From Gentiana macrophylla (lineage: Eukaryota; Streptophyta; Magnoliopsida; Gentianales; Gentianaceae): a stretch of DNA of 64,000 nt. Location of the stretch: positions 23,295,460-23,359,459 of the forward strand of contig CM047809.1 in assembly GCA_026214975.1 (NCBI GenBank), given 5' to 3'. Positions 22,055 through 34,740 of the stretch are shown piece by piece. A program made the translations under genes and the position numbers. Under the pieces are notes generated by a model, which worked only from the letters and a program-made list of their open reading frames with translations, ran no database searches and was not told where the DNA came from. The stretch's first letter is position 1, and the number at the start of each line of letters is the position of its first letter.

Positions 22055-24074
22055 ATTTCTTGAAAATAATGACCTTAAATAACCTTTTTTTTTTATTTTT
22101 ATGCTGGCCCAATGAAAAATTTTAGAACCATGATCGTTTAAAAAAAAATCCCAAAATTTTTTCAATTTCAAACAGAAATTATATCCAGAATTTAACAACC
22201 TTCAGCTTATCTCGTATTTCCATTTCCATTTCCATTCGTGGGTTTCTACCAAATCAATAACCACCCTGAAATCAAACATTACACGCAATTCTGACCAGAA
22301 TCAATCGGTTGCAACCGTCAGAATTTGAACTCTGAATTGATGATAATAAGGAAATAAATTTATAATAAGAAACCCAAAGGACATTTCATATTCAACACCA
22401 TATCTACAATTACCCCTCCAAGTTGATCATTGTATATACAAAAATGACATATTTGATCGCGACAGATTAGAAAACAATTAAAAGGACCGATCGTCACTTC
22501 AAGACAACGGGGAATAAACGGAGCTGTATGATCATTAACCTCTTGTAATTTAATCTCCTCAATTCCCCCAATATATAGTGGCCCTCGTCTGAAATTTCAA
22601 GGAAATTTCCGAATCTTTAAAATTGGGTATCAAATTTCCTTGAAATACTCAGAATCGTGAGGGAAAAAGATGGACCCGGATAGATATTGGCAAATGTGGT
22701 GTGCCCCAAAATCTCAATTTTCTTCAGTTATCGTCGAAAAAAACAAACATTCTCATGTTAAACTGGCCAAAGTAATATTATAAAACAAACGACCAATGAT
22801 TATCGACCACCATGTATTTCATCTCTTATTAATTATTATTTTTTGTCAAATGTGAATTTTTCCCGGTTAAAATAAGATAAAAATGGGTCCTTTACGTACG
22901 CTGAGGTGCAGTGGAAAAGATTATTAAAAGTAAAGTGGATGGTCCGGAAAGAAGAGAGAAGAGAGAAGAGAGGGAGAGGGTTTTTCTCTTTCTCTTTTCG
23001 GCTTTGTTTGATTGATTGGACAAGGGGAAAGGGTTTAATCTGTGGGGGCAGCCGGCACCGGAACCAGCCAACGAAGTGAAGCTTGGACATCGTCCACAGC
23101 AAGAGAAGTGAAGCTTCATTTGTTTTTTTTTGCTGTGGAATGAGACAAGGGAAAATGATACTTGCACTTCCGAAATTGCACTCCTTGCATCACTCTTTTG
23201 TATGTTTCATTATTGATCTAAGGCAACACTCATTGATAAAATGGGTCCCATCAAGATTAATGGTAAGGAAAGAGAGAGTGATATTTAGAGTGTAATTGGA
23301 GTGGATATATCATCATCCTTCTTCTTTTTTTTTCTTTTTTTTTTTGTTAAGAACCATTTTTTTTAAACTTAATTGGGCATTCATGATTCAATCATTGTTC
23401 ATAGAGTTGTGATATTATCACAATAAAATGCAAAACACGTTTTTGGAACATTGATTATCATGTGAGATCTATTCATTTAAATAAGTCCGATAAAAATCAA
23501 TAGTGGTATTGAGTGTTGTGATATTTTGTTGTGCACGTTTTGTTGTACTACAAACATTTCTCTGGACCTCATTTCCCATTTATCTCATTTTTCGCACTGT
23601 TCTAGAAAAAAAAAATCCCCTTGCATGGTTGGCTAGGCATCTCAATCCAATGTCGTCAGAATCTATGCAATTGTTACTCTCATTGTGATTCAATTGCAGA
23701 TGTGTCGGTGCCAAAGCATAAACAACGATATATTGTTGTATTCCGGCTATATATTAATCGGATTTGTAAGAATTGCCGGAATTTCTTTGATGATATTAAA
23801 AATAAAAAATAAAAAATAAAAAAAAAACAATACTGAGGAAAAGCAGAGTCCATCAATGGTGGCAAAAAATGTTTTCGATGACAGCGTAACCAAATCAAGA
23901 CGTTTACCGACTGATTTCGTGAAATCAACGATGACAAACGACATTGATTACTTGAGTTTTTCTAGCCACCAAAGCACATTGGTTTCAATATCACTAGTAG
24001 TGATGGATGACCATCAAGCCATCATCATTTTTGTTATTACGGATCGATCAAGAAGTGATGGTGATTGTGAGTAA
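22055..24074. other. Upstream region of the XBAT32-like gene and intergenic DNA
   Basis: No coding exon is recognised. A GA-rich stretch at 22950-22980 (CT-rich on the gene's strand) and short T- and A-runs are present, and the gene's promoter and 5' UTR should lie here. Frames of 60-91 codons on both strands look like chance. Confidence 0.5.
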
Positions 24075-24587
24075 AGATAAAAGATAAACAAGCATGCAAA
24101 CACAGAAACAAAAAGAACACAGATTTAACGTGGTTTCCGGCAATGCGCCGACTACTCCACGGACAAACGATGATATTTTATTTTCACCAGAAAGTCACAT
24201 TCAGTTACAATTAATACAGACGGTATTTATAATCTTGGGAATCCAACCCTAACCAACTAAACAGCCAACCCAGTAAATGACTGAAATACCCCAGAAGTAA
24301 CTTAAATAAAACCGGAATAAACATGCAGCAGACGTGTTCCCCAAGTCTGCTGAGGCTCAGCAGACTTGTCTTCAGTAGACTTGCCATCAGTAGGCTGATC
24401 AACCTTGCTGATCTTGCCCCCAGCTAAACACCAGACTTCAGCAGATGCTTTATACATTGCTGACCAAAACATGTTTCCAAAAGCAGACTCTGTAGCATAG
24501 TTTAAGTCACCATTACAGTTTTGTACACATCTCTTATGATCGAGAATTTCACAGGCGTATATCAAAAGATCTGCATGTGCTTCAACA
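24075..24587 (-). mobile_element. Copia-type LTR fragment
   Basis: Read on the minus strand, it starts TGTTGAAGCACATG. It has a TATA box (ATTATAAATACC near 24218) and ends in a U5-like stretch with CCACGTTAAATCTGTGTTC, a phrase common at the end of Copia LTRs. Several CAGCAGACT-like repeats lie at 24330-24380. Neither a primer-binding site nor a target repeat was found, so the lower edge is approximate. Confidence 0.45.
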
Positions 24588-25590
24588 TGTAAAACTTATG
24601 GAACTTTAATTTATTATTTATATTGATAATTTCAAAGTTTCACATAATTATAAAGGGTTGGTTTATTGGAGAATACAAGTTGTCCTCTTATTTGGGCTAA
24701 ATTCAGCAGGTTTTTCATATTCTCACGGGCTTACATATTTTAATCGATTCAATTTTCATCCCATTGACTATTTTGATCTAAAAGAAGCTCAATATGATGA
24801 AGCACAGGTCCAAATAAAGAGAATTGTTTCATATTTTGATTATTTTAACACATTTTGGCCAAAAAAACATGAATCAAGCACTAAAGAGAAGAGAAAATCA
24901 GTTTTTTGTTACTTTCTTTTTATTTGGAATCTTATTATTATTATTGGTGTTCAATAAGGCCTACCATGACCATATAACACGAAATTTATAAGTCTAAGTC
25001 CATTAGGGTAGTTGATTACATCAAATCTTCATCTTATTTTTAGTAGATGATCATCAATCAATCTGATTAAGGGATTAATGACTAATTTGTGATTTGAAAA
25101 TCTCTTGTATTTTTGGAAATTATCTTTTTTCTTTATTTCACCCAGACTTAGAGTTGTCTATGTTCATTTTTATTTTACATTTTCTTATTTAATTATTATT
25201 TTCTAGTAAATAAAAAAGCCAACTTCCTTGGCCTATAAAAGGAGTGGCACACCATATGCATTTAACATGCACCTTGAATTGATTAATAAAATTGTTATTG
25301 TGAGTCGTTTTCTCATTAGAGTTTTACGACTTTTATTAAGTGCATTTTATGTTTGTGAGCAAAGCTAAAGTGTTCATTGTACTCTTTGATTTAAGAATCA
25401 TTAGAATGGTTATTGTTTCTTCATAGTCATTGGTTATTCTAGTCTAATCTTTGAGTTAAATTACTTTTGCTTGAGTCTTTTCCTCCTTCTTATTCTATTT
25501 TTCCTTTTCATTTTTTATCCAAGGGTGGTTATCATTGTATTACTTAGGGTTATTAATATCGCCACTGTTAAGGGTCCAAGGTATACATCA
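24588..25590 (+). mobile_element. Probable 5' LTR of a decayed Ty3/gypsy element
   Basis: A TATA box (CCTATAAAAGG, about 25230) is followed by a leader. TGTCAGAGCAAG near 25597 resembles a damaged TGGTATCAGAGC primer-binding site, and gypsy gag/protease remnants lie downstream on the same strand. The edges are inferred. Confidence 0.4.
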
Positions 25591-27960
25591 GTTTGTGTCA
25601 GAGCAAGTGGTTCAATCTATTTGTTTTGGTATTGTTGATTTGACATCCGTTTTTATTTCAGTTCGGTTAATACACAAATCACCTCAATATTTTAATATTA
25701 TTGTCACAAATAAAACACTATGTTATCTTCATTTTCTTTTCTTACTTCATCTCGAAATTCGAATCAGATCATAGTGAAAACTGCACCCCCAACAAAAAGT
25801 ACTATGTTCTGAAATTCTGTAGCAATGGATCTTCTTTCGAATTCTGTTTAAGTTGGTTAAAAAACTCCAAATCCATTTAAAATATATTGGTAGTGTTATA
25901 GAAAATTGTTTGTTCTACAACTTTTCTCTTTTGAGTTTTTCCATATCCATCATAGTTGGATACAATTTGCAAAGTAAGTCACTGCTATAAATCTGGAAAT
26001 TTTTTAAGATTGAACTAGGTGAAAATAAATGATTGTTTGGTCAACCTATAAAAATCCAGAAAATCTGATTTTTTTTGTATCATCTAGATACCTCATTAAC
26101 CTCCAAAATTTTCGTTATACTTACACATCAAATTCGTTTTCGTTTGGGCTGCACGTGCCAATAAGTGCAGGGCTGAATTTCTGGACAAAATCATAAAGTT
26201 GTCACCCAACGTCAATTCAAGAGCTAATCATTAAGGCACTGATTAAAAGGTGATAACCTGGTCTAACCCAATTCATCAGAGCTATTTAGAGTCAAAAAGA
26301 AGGAAGAAAAATAAAAAAGAAAAGAAAAGGGTCATATAAAGGGGTCAAACACTCAAAAAGGTGCCCCGAGTCTGTTACATCTTTGGTCTCTTCAACATCT
26401 ACTGTATTCATTTGTCTTCTTTTCACACATTTGAATCCATCCTAGCCTTCTCTTCTTGTGATTGAAGACTAAGGATACAGTGATTCATAAAGCATTGCAC
26501 GCATATTATTGTGCACTTTATTACTCTAATTGAGAAAGACCGGTAAAAGACAATTGTGTGGTGTGTCGATAGGAAGGGAGAGAAAAGCCGGAGTGAATAA
26601 TCAATCACCCAAATAGAGTGAAAGTGAGTACTTTTTTTTTGTATAAATTTTTTTCTTTCTTTATAAATAAACATATTAATGTCACATCATTTTTCTTTTT
26701 ATTGTTGGGGGGAGGGGAGGGATCCTAATTAAAAGGAGATCTAAAACTCCTCATACTTATAGTCAAGATTTGAAGTCTGGAATGAGAACAAGTTCTAAAT
26801 ATCATTCTTATACTTCCTTTAGAACTAGAGATTTAAATTGTTTCAATTATGATGGTTATGGACGTTATAATCATAAATGCTCTCCCTTGAGAAAACAATA
26901 TAATGATCTAGCTATCGATCATAGGAGCATAAGAAGCCAGATTTCGTATGGAATTCTCATAATTCTTTTTAATCTAAATCTACAAATTTGATACAAAAAG
27001 ATGATGAACAAAATTTTGAGTTGGAAAAGGAATGGGCTGAATTCGTTAAGAAAAACAAATTTCAAAAAAGTGTTGAGAAAAATTGGAAAGAATAATTAGG
27101 ATGGAGAAAATGAAATTGAAAATTCGAGAGATTTTGTTGGAGAAAATTTAGTCGATAAAGAAAAACTGTGTGAGGATGTGAGCATTTTTCATTTTATAAA
27201 TGCTTCCGCTTTGGTTTATTGTGAGTAGGTTGGTGAAAGTAAACAACACTTGAATCATGAACATGTGGTTGCGAGTAAGATAAAAGAAGTGAAGTCTTCT
27301 GAATCTTTGCAAAATGATGAGTTCTATACAAAATGCATGGTGATGGACCGAATTTGTTTTGTTTGAATTGATATGATTGTGAATCAAATGTGGTAAGCTA
27401 AGAAACTGTAAAAAAACTTAATTTGACAACTTTTGATCACCCAAACCCATGTAGTCTAAAAGGGTTTAATGAATTTGAGGAAATTAAAGTTTCAAAGCAA
27501 GTTGTGATTTCATTTTTTCTTAGGACTTACCAAGATCAGATTTTGTTTGATACCATCACTATGCCTATTATTTTGGGAAAACCTTGGTCAATTGAAAAGT
27601 AAGCTAGGAATGATGTAAACTCAATTGATTTCGAATCAAACATGATAAGAGAACCATTATACCAACTTTTTTAAGTAATCTACAATTTTTTGAAACTCAA
27701 TTTAAAATGGCGATTTCAATAAAAGAGTCATCTTTGAAATGTTTAAGCCAAGAAAATGATTTTTTTTTTGAACCAATTGTGCAAGATAATGACAAGGATT
27801 GTAATGTGCTTGAATCTGATTTTGGTCTTAATGCATTGAATGAAAACTGTGGATACGGTTTCGATAAAGATATAACAAATTCTATGCTTGAGAACGGATC
27901 TAATATGTGTTTTGACTTGAGTGCTGAATTCTATGCAGTCATGACCAGCTATGTCTGATT
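25591..27960 (+). pseudogene. Ty3/gypsy gag zinc knuckle and protease remnants
   Basis: Near 26838-26880 a frame reads CFNYDGYGRYNHKC, a CCHC knuckle in which the second Cys is Tyr and the His is Arg. At about 27420-27650 another frame holds HPNPCSLKGF, KVSKQVVISF, then DTITMPIILGKPW followed by a stop, matching the conserved C-terminal part of plant gypsy aspartic protease (ILGRPW block). ORF 27707-27958 follows with no recognisable domain. No RT, RNase H or integrase is left. The 26280-26700 segment is of unknown origin. The element is dead and truncated. Confidence 0.55.
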
Positions 27961-28560
27961 TTCAGATTTAATCTATGTGTCGTAAGCATGTTCAACTTAT
28001 AGCACGTTCTTGTAAATAAGCATGAAGGAACCATGTTGAGTGTTAATTAGGGCATAGTTAATCGGATCGCTTAGGTACTTTTAGCCAGTCTACGGTGACT
28101 ATCAAGATAAGGTGTACGGTAACCCCAGAATCTCTGATTCTAAATGCATGTGATAGTAATACGGCCAGCCAATCTACGGTGGTAGATTAATTGCGCATAG
28201 GGCTAAATTGCCTAGCAAAGAAGTTTAGCTAAACCAGGGGATTGCACCCGTAGTTGATAATAATTATAAATCACAAATGAGGAAGATCGATTCATAATTG
28301 GGGAGGGTTAATTACTCATTGGTTGGATTAGTACTTTTGAGAAAACAAGTAAGGGACGGTTTATTGTGTGATTTTATGTTTCCTATACTTAATTTTCTTG
28401 AAATTCATTGGCCTTGTACTTTTGCTAGTATTATGAATTACACGCGATCAGTTAGACCCCGACATACCTCGCTCTACCATAATATACTCTGCAAACAAAA
28501 TCACCATTATGTGATACAACCCACATCGGTAAATAATCACAAGCTTTGCAAAAATTCATA
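27961..28560. other. Decayed LTR-like sequence, no gene
   Basis: The phrases GTGTTAATTAGG (28040) and ATTGCACCCGTAGTTGATAAT (28223-28263 area) recur as GTGTTAATTAGG and ATTGCACCCGTAGCTGATGAT at 63758 and 63961. This suggests a diverged relative of the LTR at the right edge of the window. GGGGAGGGTTAATTACT at 28301 also recurs in the 37746-45331 LTRs. No coding. Confidence 0.4.
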
Positions 28561-29917
28561 AAGGAACTTACCATGCCCATGCTTCCATAGGCCAACTCCA
28601 CATCACTGAAGTGATTCTCCAGTTGATTGTCCTTAAGAAGGGTACAATTTTGCCACCACTTGTGGGCTACAGCTAGATTGTTAAAATTGGTCGTTGATAC
28701 TTAATCCCCCCTCGGACAAAAGTCATCGAAAGAATGGTCTGGGATCTTACGGCCCCCCTTCTGAATAAGAATGCGAATTCTCTCCCAATGGTCGGTATGG
28801 TTTACATGGACTGAACCAGAATCCTGAGTAGGATCCTTCCCCATATCCACCCCGGACTCTACATTTGGAGAAGCGGATGCTCCGGAGAAAACCCATCAGA
28901 TATGGTAATATTCGAACTCTTCCCTTTTGTTCTTCTTGACTAATTAAGGTAGCGTTACTCCCCTTCGGACTTTGATGTCCTACCTTTTTGGTCTTCTGTG
29001 AATAAGACCTATGCAGCAGTAGTTGAGTTCGGAATTAGTTCGACCTGAATAGCAGAAGTTGTCACCCCATTAATAGGTACAATAGTAGGTTCGACAATCT
29101 GCCCACGCATGGGACCTCAATATTGATCTTCGCTTGGAACAAATGTCCAGAATCGAACCCACTACAAGAGAAGTAAACAAAAAATGTCAGATTGACAAAA
29201 AAAGCAATATATAGCAAATAAAGGTAAAATGCATATTATCCTACATTCGTTCCTCATCTCTTTAGGAAGAGGTTCGCAGTTCTCAGGGCTATCTTTATCC
29301 AACATAAACAAAGAAATCACCTCGGAGGAAAACGAAGAGGTTTTGAGACAATCTCTAAGATCGTGAATGACCTCCAAGGTAGGATTTGAAACGTCCTTAA
29401 GAAAGGGATCGTTTCCAGGGTCATGTTTCTCCAATGATTCATGCTAGAAAGTTTCACAGCTCGCACAAAAAGAAAGACCTCTTTCCAACTCTTGATAGAA
29501 GTGGGGTTGTCAGCCAAGACCTTAAATTATACACCAGTATCATTACTACTCTGACATGCAAAACAGTACCAACTCAGTGGTTCGCTACACTTTTTAACGC
29601 CAAAGAAAATCCCTAAACAAATAAACAGAGAATCTCCTGCCAATAATTACAAATGATGTTTAAGCCTATGATGGTTCTAATTCTATTGAGAGTGATTTGA
29701 GGGTAATCCAAGATTATAGTGGACTAAGAGATGAAAAACATCTGGTACAATCATAAAACGGAGGTCGGAGACTGACCTTAAGTTTCTTAACATAAATTGC
29801 ACAATAAACCTCTGGTGGGTTATCGGCTCTCTGCTCACACCAGGGCAAGATTGGTACAAATATACTCTCATATTATCATACTTTTTACAAGATTTCTTCA
29901 TCTATTTCAAGGATAGG

Positions 29918-30493
29918 TGATGTGATCCGGTTAATGCTCGGAGGATACCATCACTCGTTCTATTTATGAATATTATTTAATTAATTAGGAGTTGGTTTTA
30001 TTTTATATTGGATTTTCAGCACTTTACTTATTTGTTCTTTTATTAGCCAATAGGAACATTTCGTTTCTATCCAATAGGAAATATGCACATTTTCTAGTGG
30101 GATTTTCTCCCACATTGCTTTGGTCTTTCTAGTTCTTTTGGTTGTAAGCCTATATAAGGCAAACACTAGCTTTTCATTCTTTACACAGACAATTATGATG
30201 ATATAAAATTTGGCTTCTTAGCTTTTATTGAAGTCTTCTTGACTTTGATTTATCACTTGCGAGTGAGTGTTCTCTTCGTTGTAGGGAATCACAAAAATCA
30301 CATGCGTGTGAGAATTTTCTTTGTCGTAGAAAGTTCAACCCTTTGAGGATTTACCAGCATTGTGAGCGATTGTTGGCGTTCTCTGCCTACGATTTAGTTG
30401 GATTACTAGGTCTAGGATCATCAGCTCGTCATTGTTCCCCTTAGTTACTTCGTGGGCAAAACATCAGATCTGGTTCCAACCGGAATCACATCA
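29918..30493 (+). mobile_element. Solo LTR, 576 bp, target repeat ATAGG
   Basis: The ends TGATGTGATCCGGTT and AACCGGAATCACATCA are inverted repeats differing by one base. The unit is flanked by ATAGG on both sides (29913-29917 and 30494-30498). A TATA box sits in the middle and no second LTR or internal region is present. The lineage is undetermined. Confidence 0.8.
30150..30157 (+). promoter_or_regulatory. TATA box of the solo LTR
   Basis: CTATATAAGGC lies about 230 bases into the LTR, giving the expected U3-R arrangement on the plus strand. Confidence 0.5.
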
Positions 30494-30734
30494 ATAGGGC
30501 GATCGGAAAATTCATCACATGAGGGATCTCGACCCATGTACTCTCGGACATGTCCATGGCTTGGGACTCTTGGCCAACCTCTTTAGTTTATGATTTTGAC
30601 GTAGATGAATAAACAGAATCCTTCTGGAGCAACAAACTAAGTACTCCAAGAAACATCTCTATTTATTTAGGGTATAATTAGAAGAAGTGCCTACGATATG
30701 TTGTTGGCTAGGTCCCATGATTCAAAGAAGAAAA

Positions 30735-33576
30735 AGAAGGAATGTATGCGATAACATGAACCACCCACTCAAGGACGGACGAGTGACCGGGCAACTCGCC
30801 TAATCAGAATCACACCACCCTTCTAGGGACATTGAGCTATCTGCCCGCAAAAGTACACCTTGACCCGGGCTCTTCTTAAGTAACGAACTACTCTTAACGC
30901 AACCTCTCAATGCTTACCACGCGGTGACTGCATATAATGAGAAAGAATATGAATTGAATACGCAAAAAGGGATGCGTAACACCAAGATAAATAAGGCGTC
31001 CCACCAATCGTCAATATTTGTCAGGATCATCCAAGAAGTCACCATCATCAATCGCCAACTGGTGATTTTGTTCCATAAGGAACTCAGTTGGACGAGCCCT
31101 AGAAGACTGGTCTCCTCGATTATGTCATGCGCGTACTTTCGTTGAGATAGAAAAATTCCTTATGGATTTCTAGCTACCTCCAACCCAATAAAATATTTTA
31201 ACCTACCCAAATCCTTCATCTTGAAGCAACTGCCCAAATAATTTTTGAATACCTGCAACGCCGTTGCATCCTTTCCAGCAAGTATCATATCATCAACATA
31301 TACTAGCACATTCAGCCGTATGTTTCTACGAACAAATGTGAATAGAGAATAATCTGAGTAGGACTGCTTAAAACCATATTCCTTCAATGCCGACGCCAGC
31401 TTTGCAAACCAACACCGAGGTGCTTGCTTCAACCCATATAGTGATTTTCGCATACGTCACACCAAATTCTGCTTGTTATGTTCAAATCCGGGAGGAATTT
31501 TCATGTAAATTTCTTCATTCAGGTCTCCATGCAAAATGCATTATGTACATCCATCTGATGGATCTCCCACCTTTTAACTGCCGCCACTGCAAGAAACGCT
31601 CGAACTGTCACCATCTTTGCTACGGGAGCAAAAGTCTCATTATAATCAACGCCTTCCACCTAGTGATTACCAAAGGCCACCAATCGTGCTTTTAGTCATT
31701 GCAAATTGTCCAACTCATCGTATTTTTCAGTATATACCCATTTGCTCCCCAAGGCCTTCTTTCCAGGAGGTAATCCTGTAATACCCACGTGCCTTGGTCC
31801 TCCAAAGCTTTTATTTCCTCTGCTATAGCTTTTCTCCTTCCTTCATATTTATTGCTTCTTTAAATGATCGGGGAGGATTTCCTATAGTCATGCTAGATAT
31901 CTTTTATGTGCGTCAGAAAATGAGAATAATTCACAAAATTTGTAAGAGGATAGAGACTACCTGAGGAGGTTGATGGAATGGAGGAGTGCGCCGAAGGACT
32001 TTTCTTATCCACTGTCGTATGTGTCACGAACTCTCGGTATTTGGAATTTGAAACTTTTGTACGTTTCCCTCTTCCCAACTCTGCCATTTCAACGGTCGAT
32101 TGTTCACTCACAACAACCCCATCCGATGATACTTCATGAACCCCCTCATTAGTGGCCGCCACCTCCCCATAACCTTATTTACGTCATTCCCACTAGGTGG
32201 AGGTGATTCCTTCCATTCACTAACATCCGTATAAAGGTCGTCATCGTCAATTGCTGGAAAGGTGATCTGTGGAGAGGTGGTTTTGGGGAGTTCTCTTAGC
32301 GGGAAAATATGCTCAAAAAACTTCACGTCTCTAGACACAAATATTTCTTCAGCTTCCAAATCAAAGAGGGTCAATCCCTTCTTAGCAAATGGTTACCCCA
32401 AAAACACACGCTTCCGACTCCAACTCTCAAATTTATCTCCTTTATGGCGTTGATTATGAGTGTAACATAAACATCCAAAAACATGCAAAGCCTCAAGACT
32501 CGGTGGTTTACCAAACAAACATTCATACGGTATTTTAGAGTTCAAAATGCTTGACGGGGTCCGATTAATTAAATAACAAGCGGTCATGAAACACTCACCC
32601 CAAAATTTAAGTGGAAGGTGACCCTCAAACCTCAAAGTTCTAGCGACATTCAAAATATGTTGATGTTTTCTCTATACTCTACCATTTTGTTGAGGGGTTC
32701 CCACACAGGATGTTTCAAATATTATTCCTACTTTATGAAAATGCGGAAGCAATCGTTTAAATTCCGTCCCATTATCACTCCAAACATGGAGAATTTTTCC
32801 ACTAAACTGACGATCAATCAACTCCATAAAATTCAAAAAAAAATAGTCTCAACTTCCCATTTATTGTATAGTAAGTAAACTCACACAAAACGAGAGTAAT
32901 CGTCAACAATCGTCAAAAAATAATAGGCCCCGCATGTATAATATGTTGTATATGGTCCCCATAAGTCACAATGCACAAGTTCAAAAGTTCTACTAGCCCG
33001 ACTATCACTACATGGGAAACTTTCCTGATGTTGTTTAGCCCGAAAACAAACGTTACACCCATCTTTATTCAACGAACTAGACTCACTTACCATGGGAAGA
33101 TGTTTCAGTACTTTTTCTAAAGGATGACCTAACCATTTATGCCACAGATCCATGGAATCTCTCCCATCAATGGCCATACCCTTTACGTGGGGAACTCCCC
33201 GGAAAAAGAAAATTCCATCTTCGCGCTCACCTACCCCAATCAGCCTTCTCGTCGTTCGGTCATGCATAACACACAATGTGGAAGTGAGTTGAATCTGACA
33301 ATCAAATGCATCTATTAACTGTGTTACGGATAATAAATTGGATGCCAAATTAGGCACATAAAGAACATTTTCCAATTTCAATCCGCCGGGCAGTATAATA
33401 GTTCCTTCATGTGTGGCATGGGAGGTTCGACCATCCGGAAGTCCCACCGGACACTTTTCAATCACCCGTACATTCTCTAAATTACTCAACGTACCGGTCA
33501 TGTGATGAGTAGCCCTGGTATAAATTATCAACGAACAAACACCTGTTAACTGATCTTTAGTTTTGGCAAGATTCAA
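30735..33576 (-). pseudogene. Copia pol remnant: protease, integrase, RT, start of RNase H
   Basis: In minus-strand order: a protease-like block with ATHHMTG (33576 area; the catalytic DTGA is altered to YTRA); a GAG-pre-integrase and integrase N-terminus (LWHKWLGHPLEKVL, CxxC, FELVHCDLWGPY) to 32881; integrase core and C-terminus (32393-32653) and linker (31893-32374); RT with [12 protein letters not shown] and the active site LVYVDDMI (31160-31453); then RT end and early RNase H (GWCDSD, 30760-30850). At least five frames and several stops are needed, so it is dead. It is truncated at about 30735, where unrelated sequence begins. It has the same Copia family flavour as the fragment at 60055-60548. 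Confidence 0.85.
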
Positions 33577-33707
33577 TAGGTCGAGTATGCCGATGTTAAA
33601 TTGGAAAATTCACCGTGCTCGATTGTTCCTTGCACATTCAGTCCACCGGGATTGCAGTTTAGTGAGTCCACAATTGCCTTGTTCGCTCAAACTGAGCCAT
33701 GTTCAGC

Positions 33708-34223
33708 TCAACTCGCTCTAGATTCAATGTATTTGCCAACATCTGAGTAACACTTCAGCCTGTCTGCTTCTTTATCTGGTATCTCAATCAAAAACTCCTC
33801 TTCAAAGGCAATGACAAGATCGACTCTGTCAAGTCTATCAAGGCTCAAATATTTCTCAAAAGCAGCTTTCTCAGTAACCTTTGTTGAATCAAGTTTGTCA
33901 AAATTCTTCACCAGCTTAATCACTCGATCTGTTAGTTGATCATGTTTGGTCCCTGAGGTGGTGCTGCACGCGTACAGTTTAGTTCCGAAACCCTTCAATT
34001 CTTTTCCATCATGAGAGAGAAATTGTTGTGAAATAGATGATCTAACTCTCAGATACCATGGAACTGAAGACATGTACTGAGAGATATGAGGATTAATTTC
34101 TTTCCCATCCTCATCAACCTCCGCCGGTGCAAGCCCTGCTTTATGATCCTCATCCAGCTCCATCTGCTCCTGATGGTTCTCCTCCCAAGATTTAAATTCA
34201 ACTAATGCTGACGCTGCCACCAT
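33708..34223 (-). CDS. Intact chimeric ORF: SLU7 N-terminus fused to mitochondrial acyl carrier protein
   Basis: 171 uninterrupted codons. Residues 1-58 match the N-terminus of splicing factor SLU7 ([20 protein letters not shown], then [10 protein letters not shown]). From about residue 59 it becomes a mitochondrial acyl carrier protein: a transit-peptide-like stretch ([10 protein letters not shown]), then [38 protein letters not shown] and a terminal GKYIES. The DSL motif that carries phosphopantetheine reads LDRLD, so the essential Ser is Arg and acyl carrier function is lost if expressed. The SLU7 zinc knuckle and later domains are absent. There is no intron, which points to RNA-based capture. 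It lies between a Copia primer-binding site (34416-34431) and Copia protease (33576), where gag should be. Product and expression are unknown. Confidence 0.6.
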   Translation of the reverse strand: MVAASALVEFKSWEENHQEQMELDEDHKAGLAPAEVDEDGKEINPHISQYMSSVPWYLRVRSSISQQFLSHDGKELKGFGTKLYACSTTSGTKHDQLTDRVIKLVKNFDKLDSTKVTEKAAFEKYLSLDRLDRVDLVIAFEEEFLIEIPDKEADRLKCYSDVGKYIESRAS

Positions 34224-34415
34224 ATTGATGATTTAAAACAATTAGAGACAGAAGCTACTTTCCTTTGAATGAATTAAAAGATCCCTCCCATGAAATTGTG
34301 ACATGTGTTGTCAGAAGTTATGAATGCCGTTCAAGCCGATTTGATGCTACAAATGAAGGGTTCTGTTGCATTGTTGTTTTCTTTCTTTCTTTATTTTTTT
34401 TATTTAACGGATCAA

Positions 34416-34431
34416 CCTGGCTCCGATACCA
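34416..34431 (-). other. Copia primer-binding site
   Basis: On the minus strand TGGTATCGGAGCCAGG follows a TTTGTCA LTR end. It matches the initiator tRNA-Met type site and marks the 5' end of the internal region of the minus-strand Copia element. Confidence 0.7.
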
Positions 34432-34645
34432 TGACAAATTTTAAACACTCGAATAATCTTTCTTGTCCTTCACCATTCACCGTAGTACAAATATTTAGCC
34501 ATATCTAAGGCTTCAATCCCAATACACAATGTCCAAACTACCCTTTCTAGGAAATACAATAAATATAATAATATAAAGCCGTAATAGAGCTTACTTGTTT
34601 GAAGATTTAAGTGTGCTATCATGAACTGGGGAAGAAGACATGTTC

Positions 34646-34705
<60 letters not shown>

Positions 34706-34740
34706 TCAGAATAGATCTAAATCCAAAAGATTGTAAAGAG
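34432..34740 (-). mobile_element. Part of the 5' LTR of the minus-strand Copia element
   Basis: Sequence immediately upstream (minus sense) of the primer-binding site, ending TTTAAAATTTGTCA. It carries a CT/GA microsatellite. The outer LTR end and a matching 3' LTR were not found, so the extent is approximate. Confidence 0.4.
34651..34703. repeat. CT/GA microsatellite
   Basis: About 24 CT units with few interruptions. Confidence 0.95.

Larger units (their letters stand above)
28561..30734 (-). pseudogene. Gypsy-type plant transposon ORF (Transposase_28-like), split by a solo LTR
   Basis: Minus-strand pieces include ADNPTSIKSWKEVFLFVRAVK (29450-29517), resembling the 'PTS.K.WK..FFFV' block of plant putative gypsy-type transposon proteins. 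A further piece at 29683-29901 is rich in aromatic and basic residues. After the solo LTR (29918-30493), coding-like sequence resumes (REYMGRDPSCDEFSD, near 30520-30560). Many stops and frame changes show decay. The family call rests on one block and is tentative. Confidence 0.4.

Noticed and set aside
22052..22198. In-frame upstream extension of the first XBAT32 exon to a Met at 22198
   Set aside because: The extra residues are low-complexity and unlike XBAT32 N-termini. [13 protein letters not shown] at 22054 matches the family start.
22836..23300. Overlapping frames of 70-91 codons upstream of XBAT32
   Set aside because: They overlap on opposite strands, are GA/CT-rich and show no domain or splice partner; probably leader and promoter sequence.
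24658..24957. 99-codon plus-strand frame
   Set aside because: It lies in LTR-like sequence and shows only AT-rich aromatic composition.
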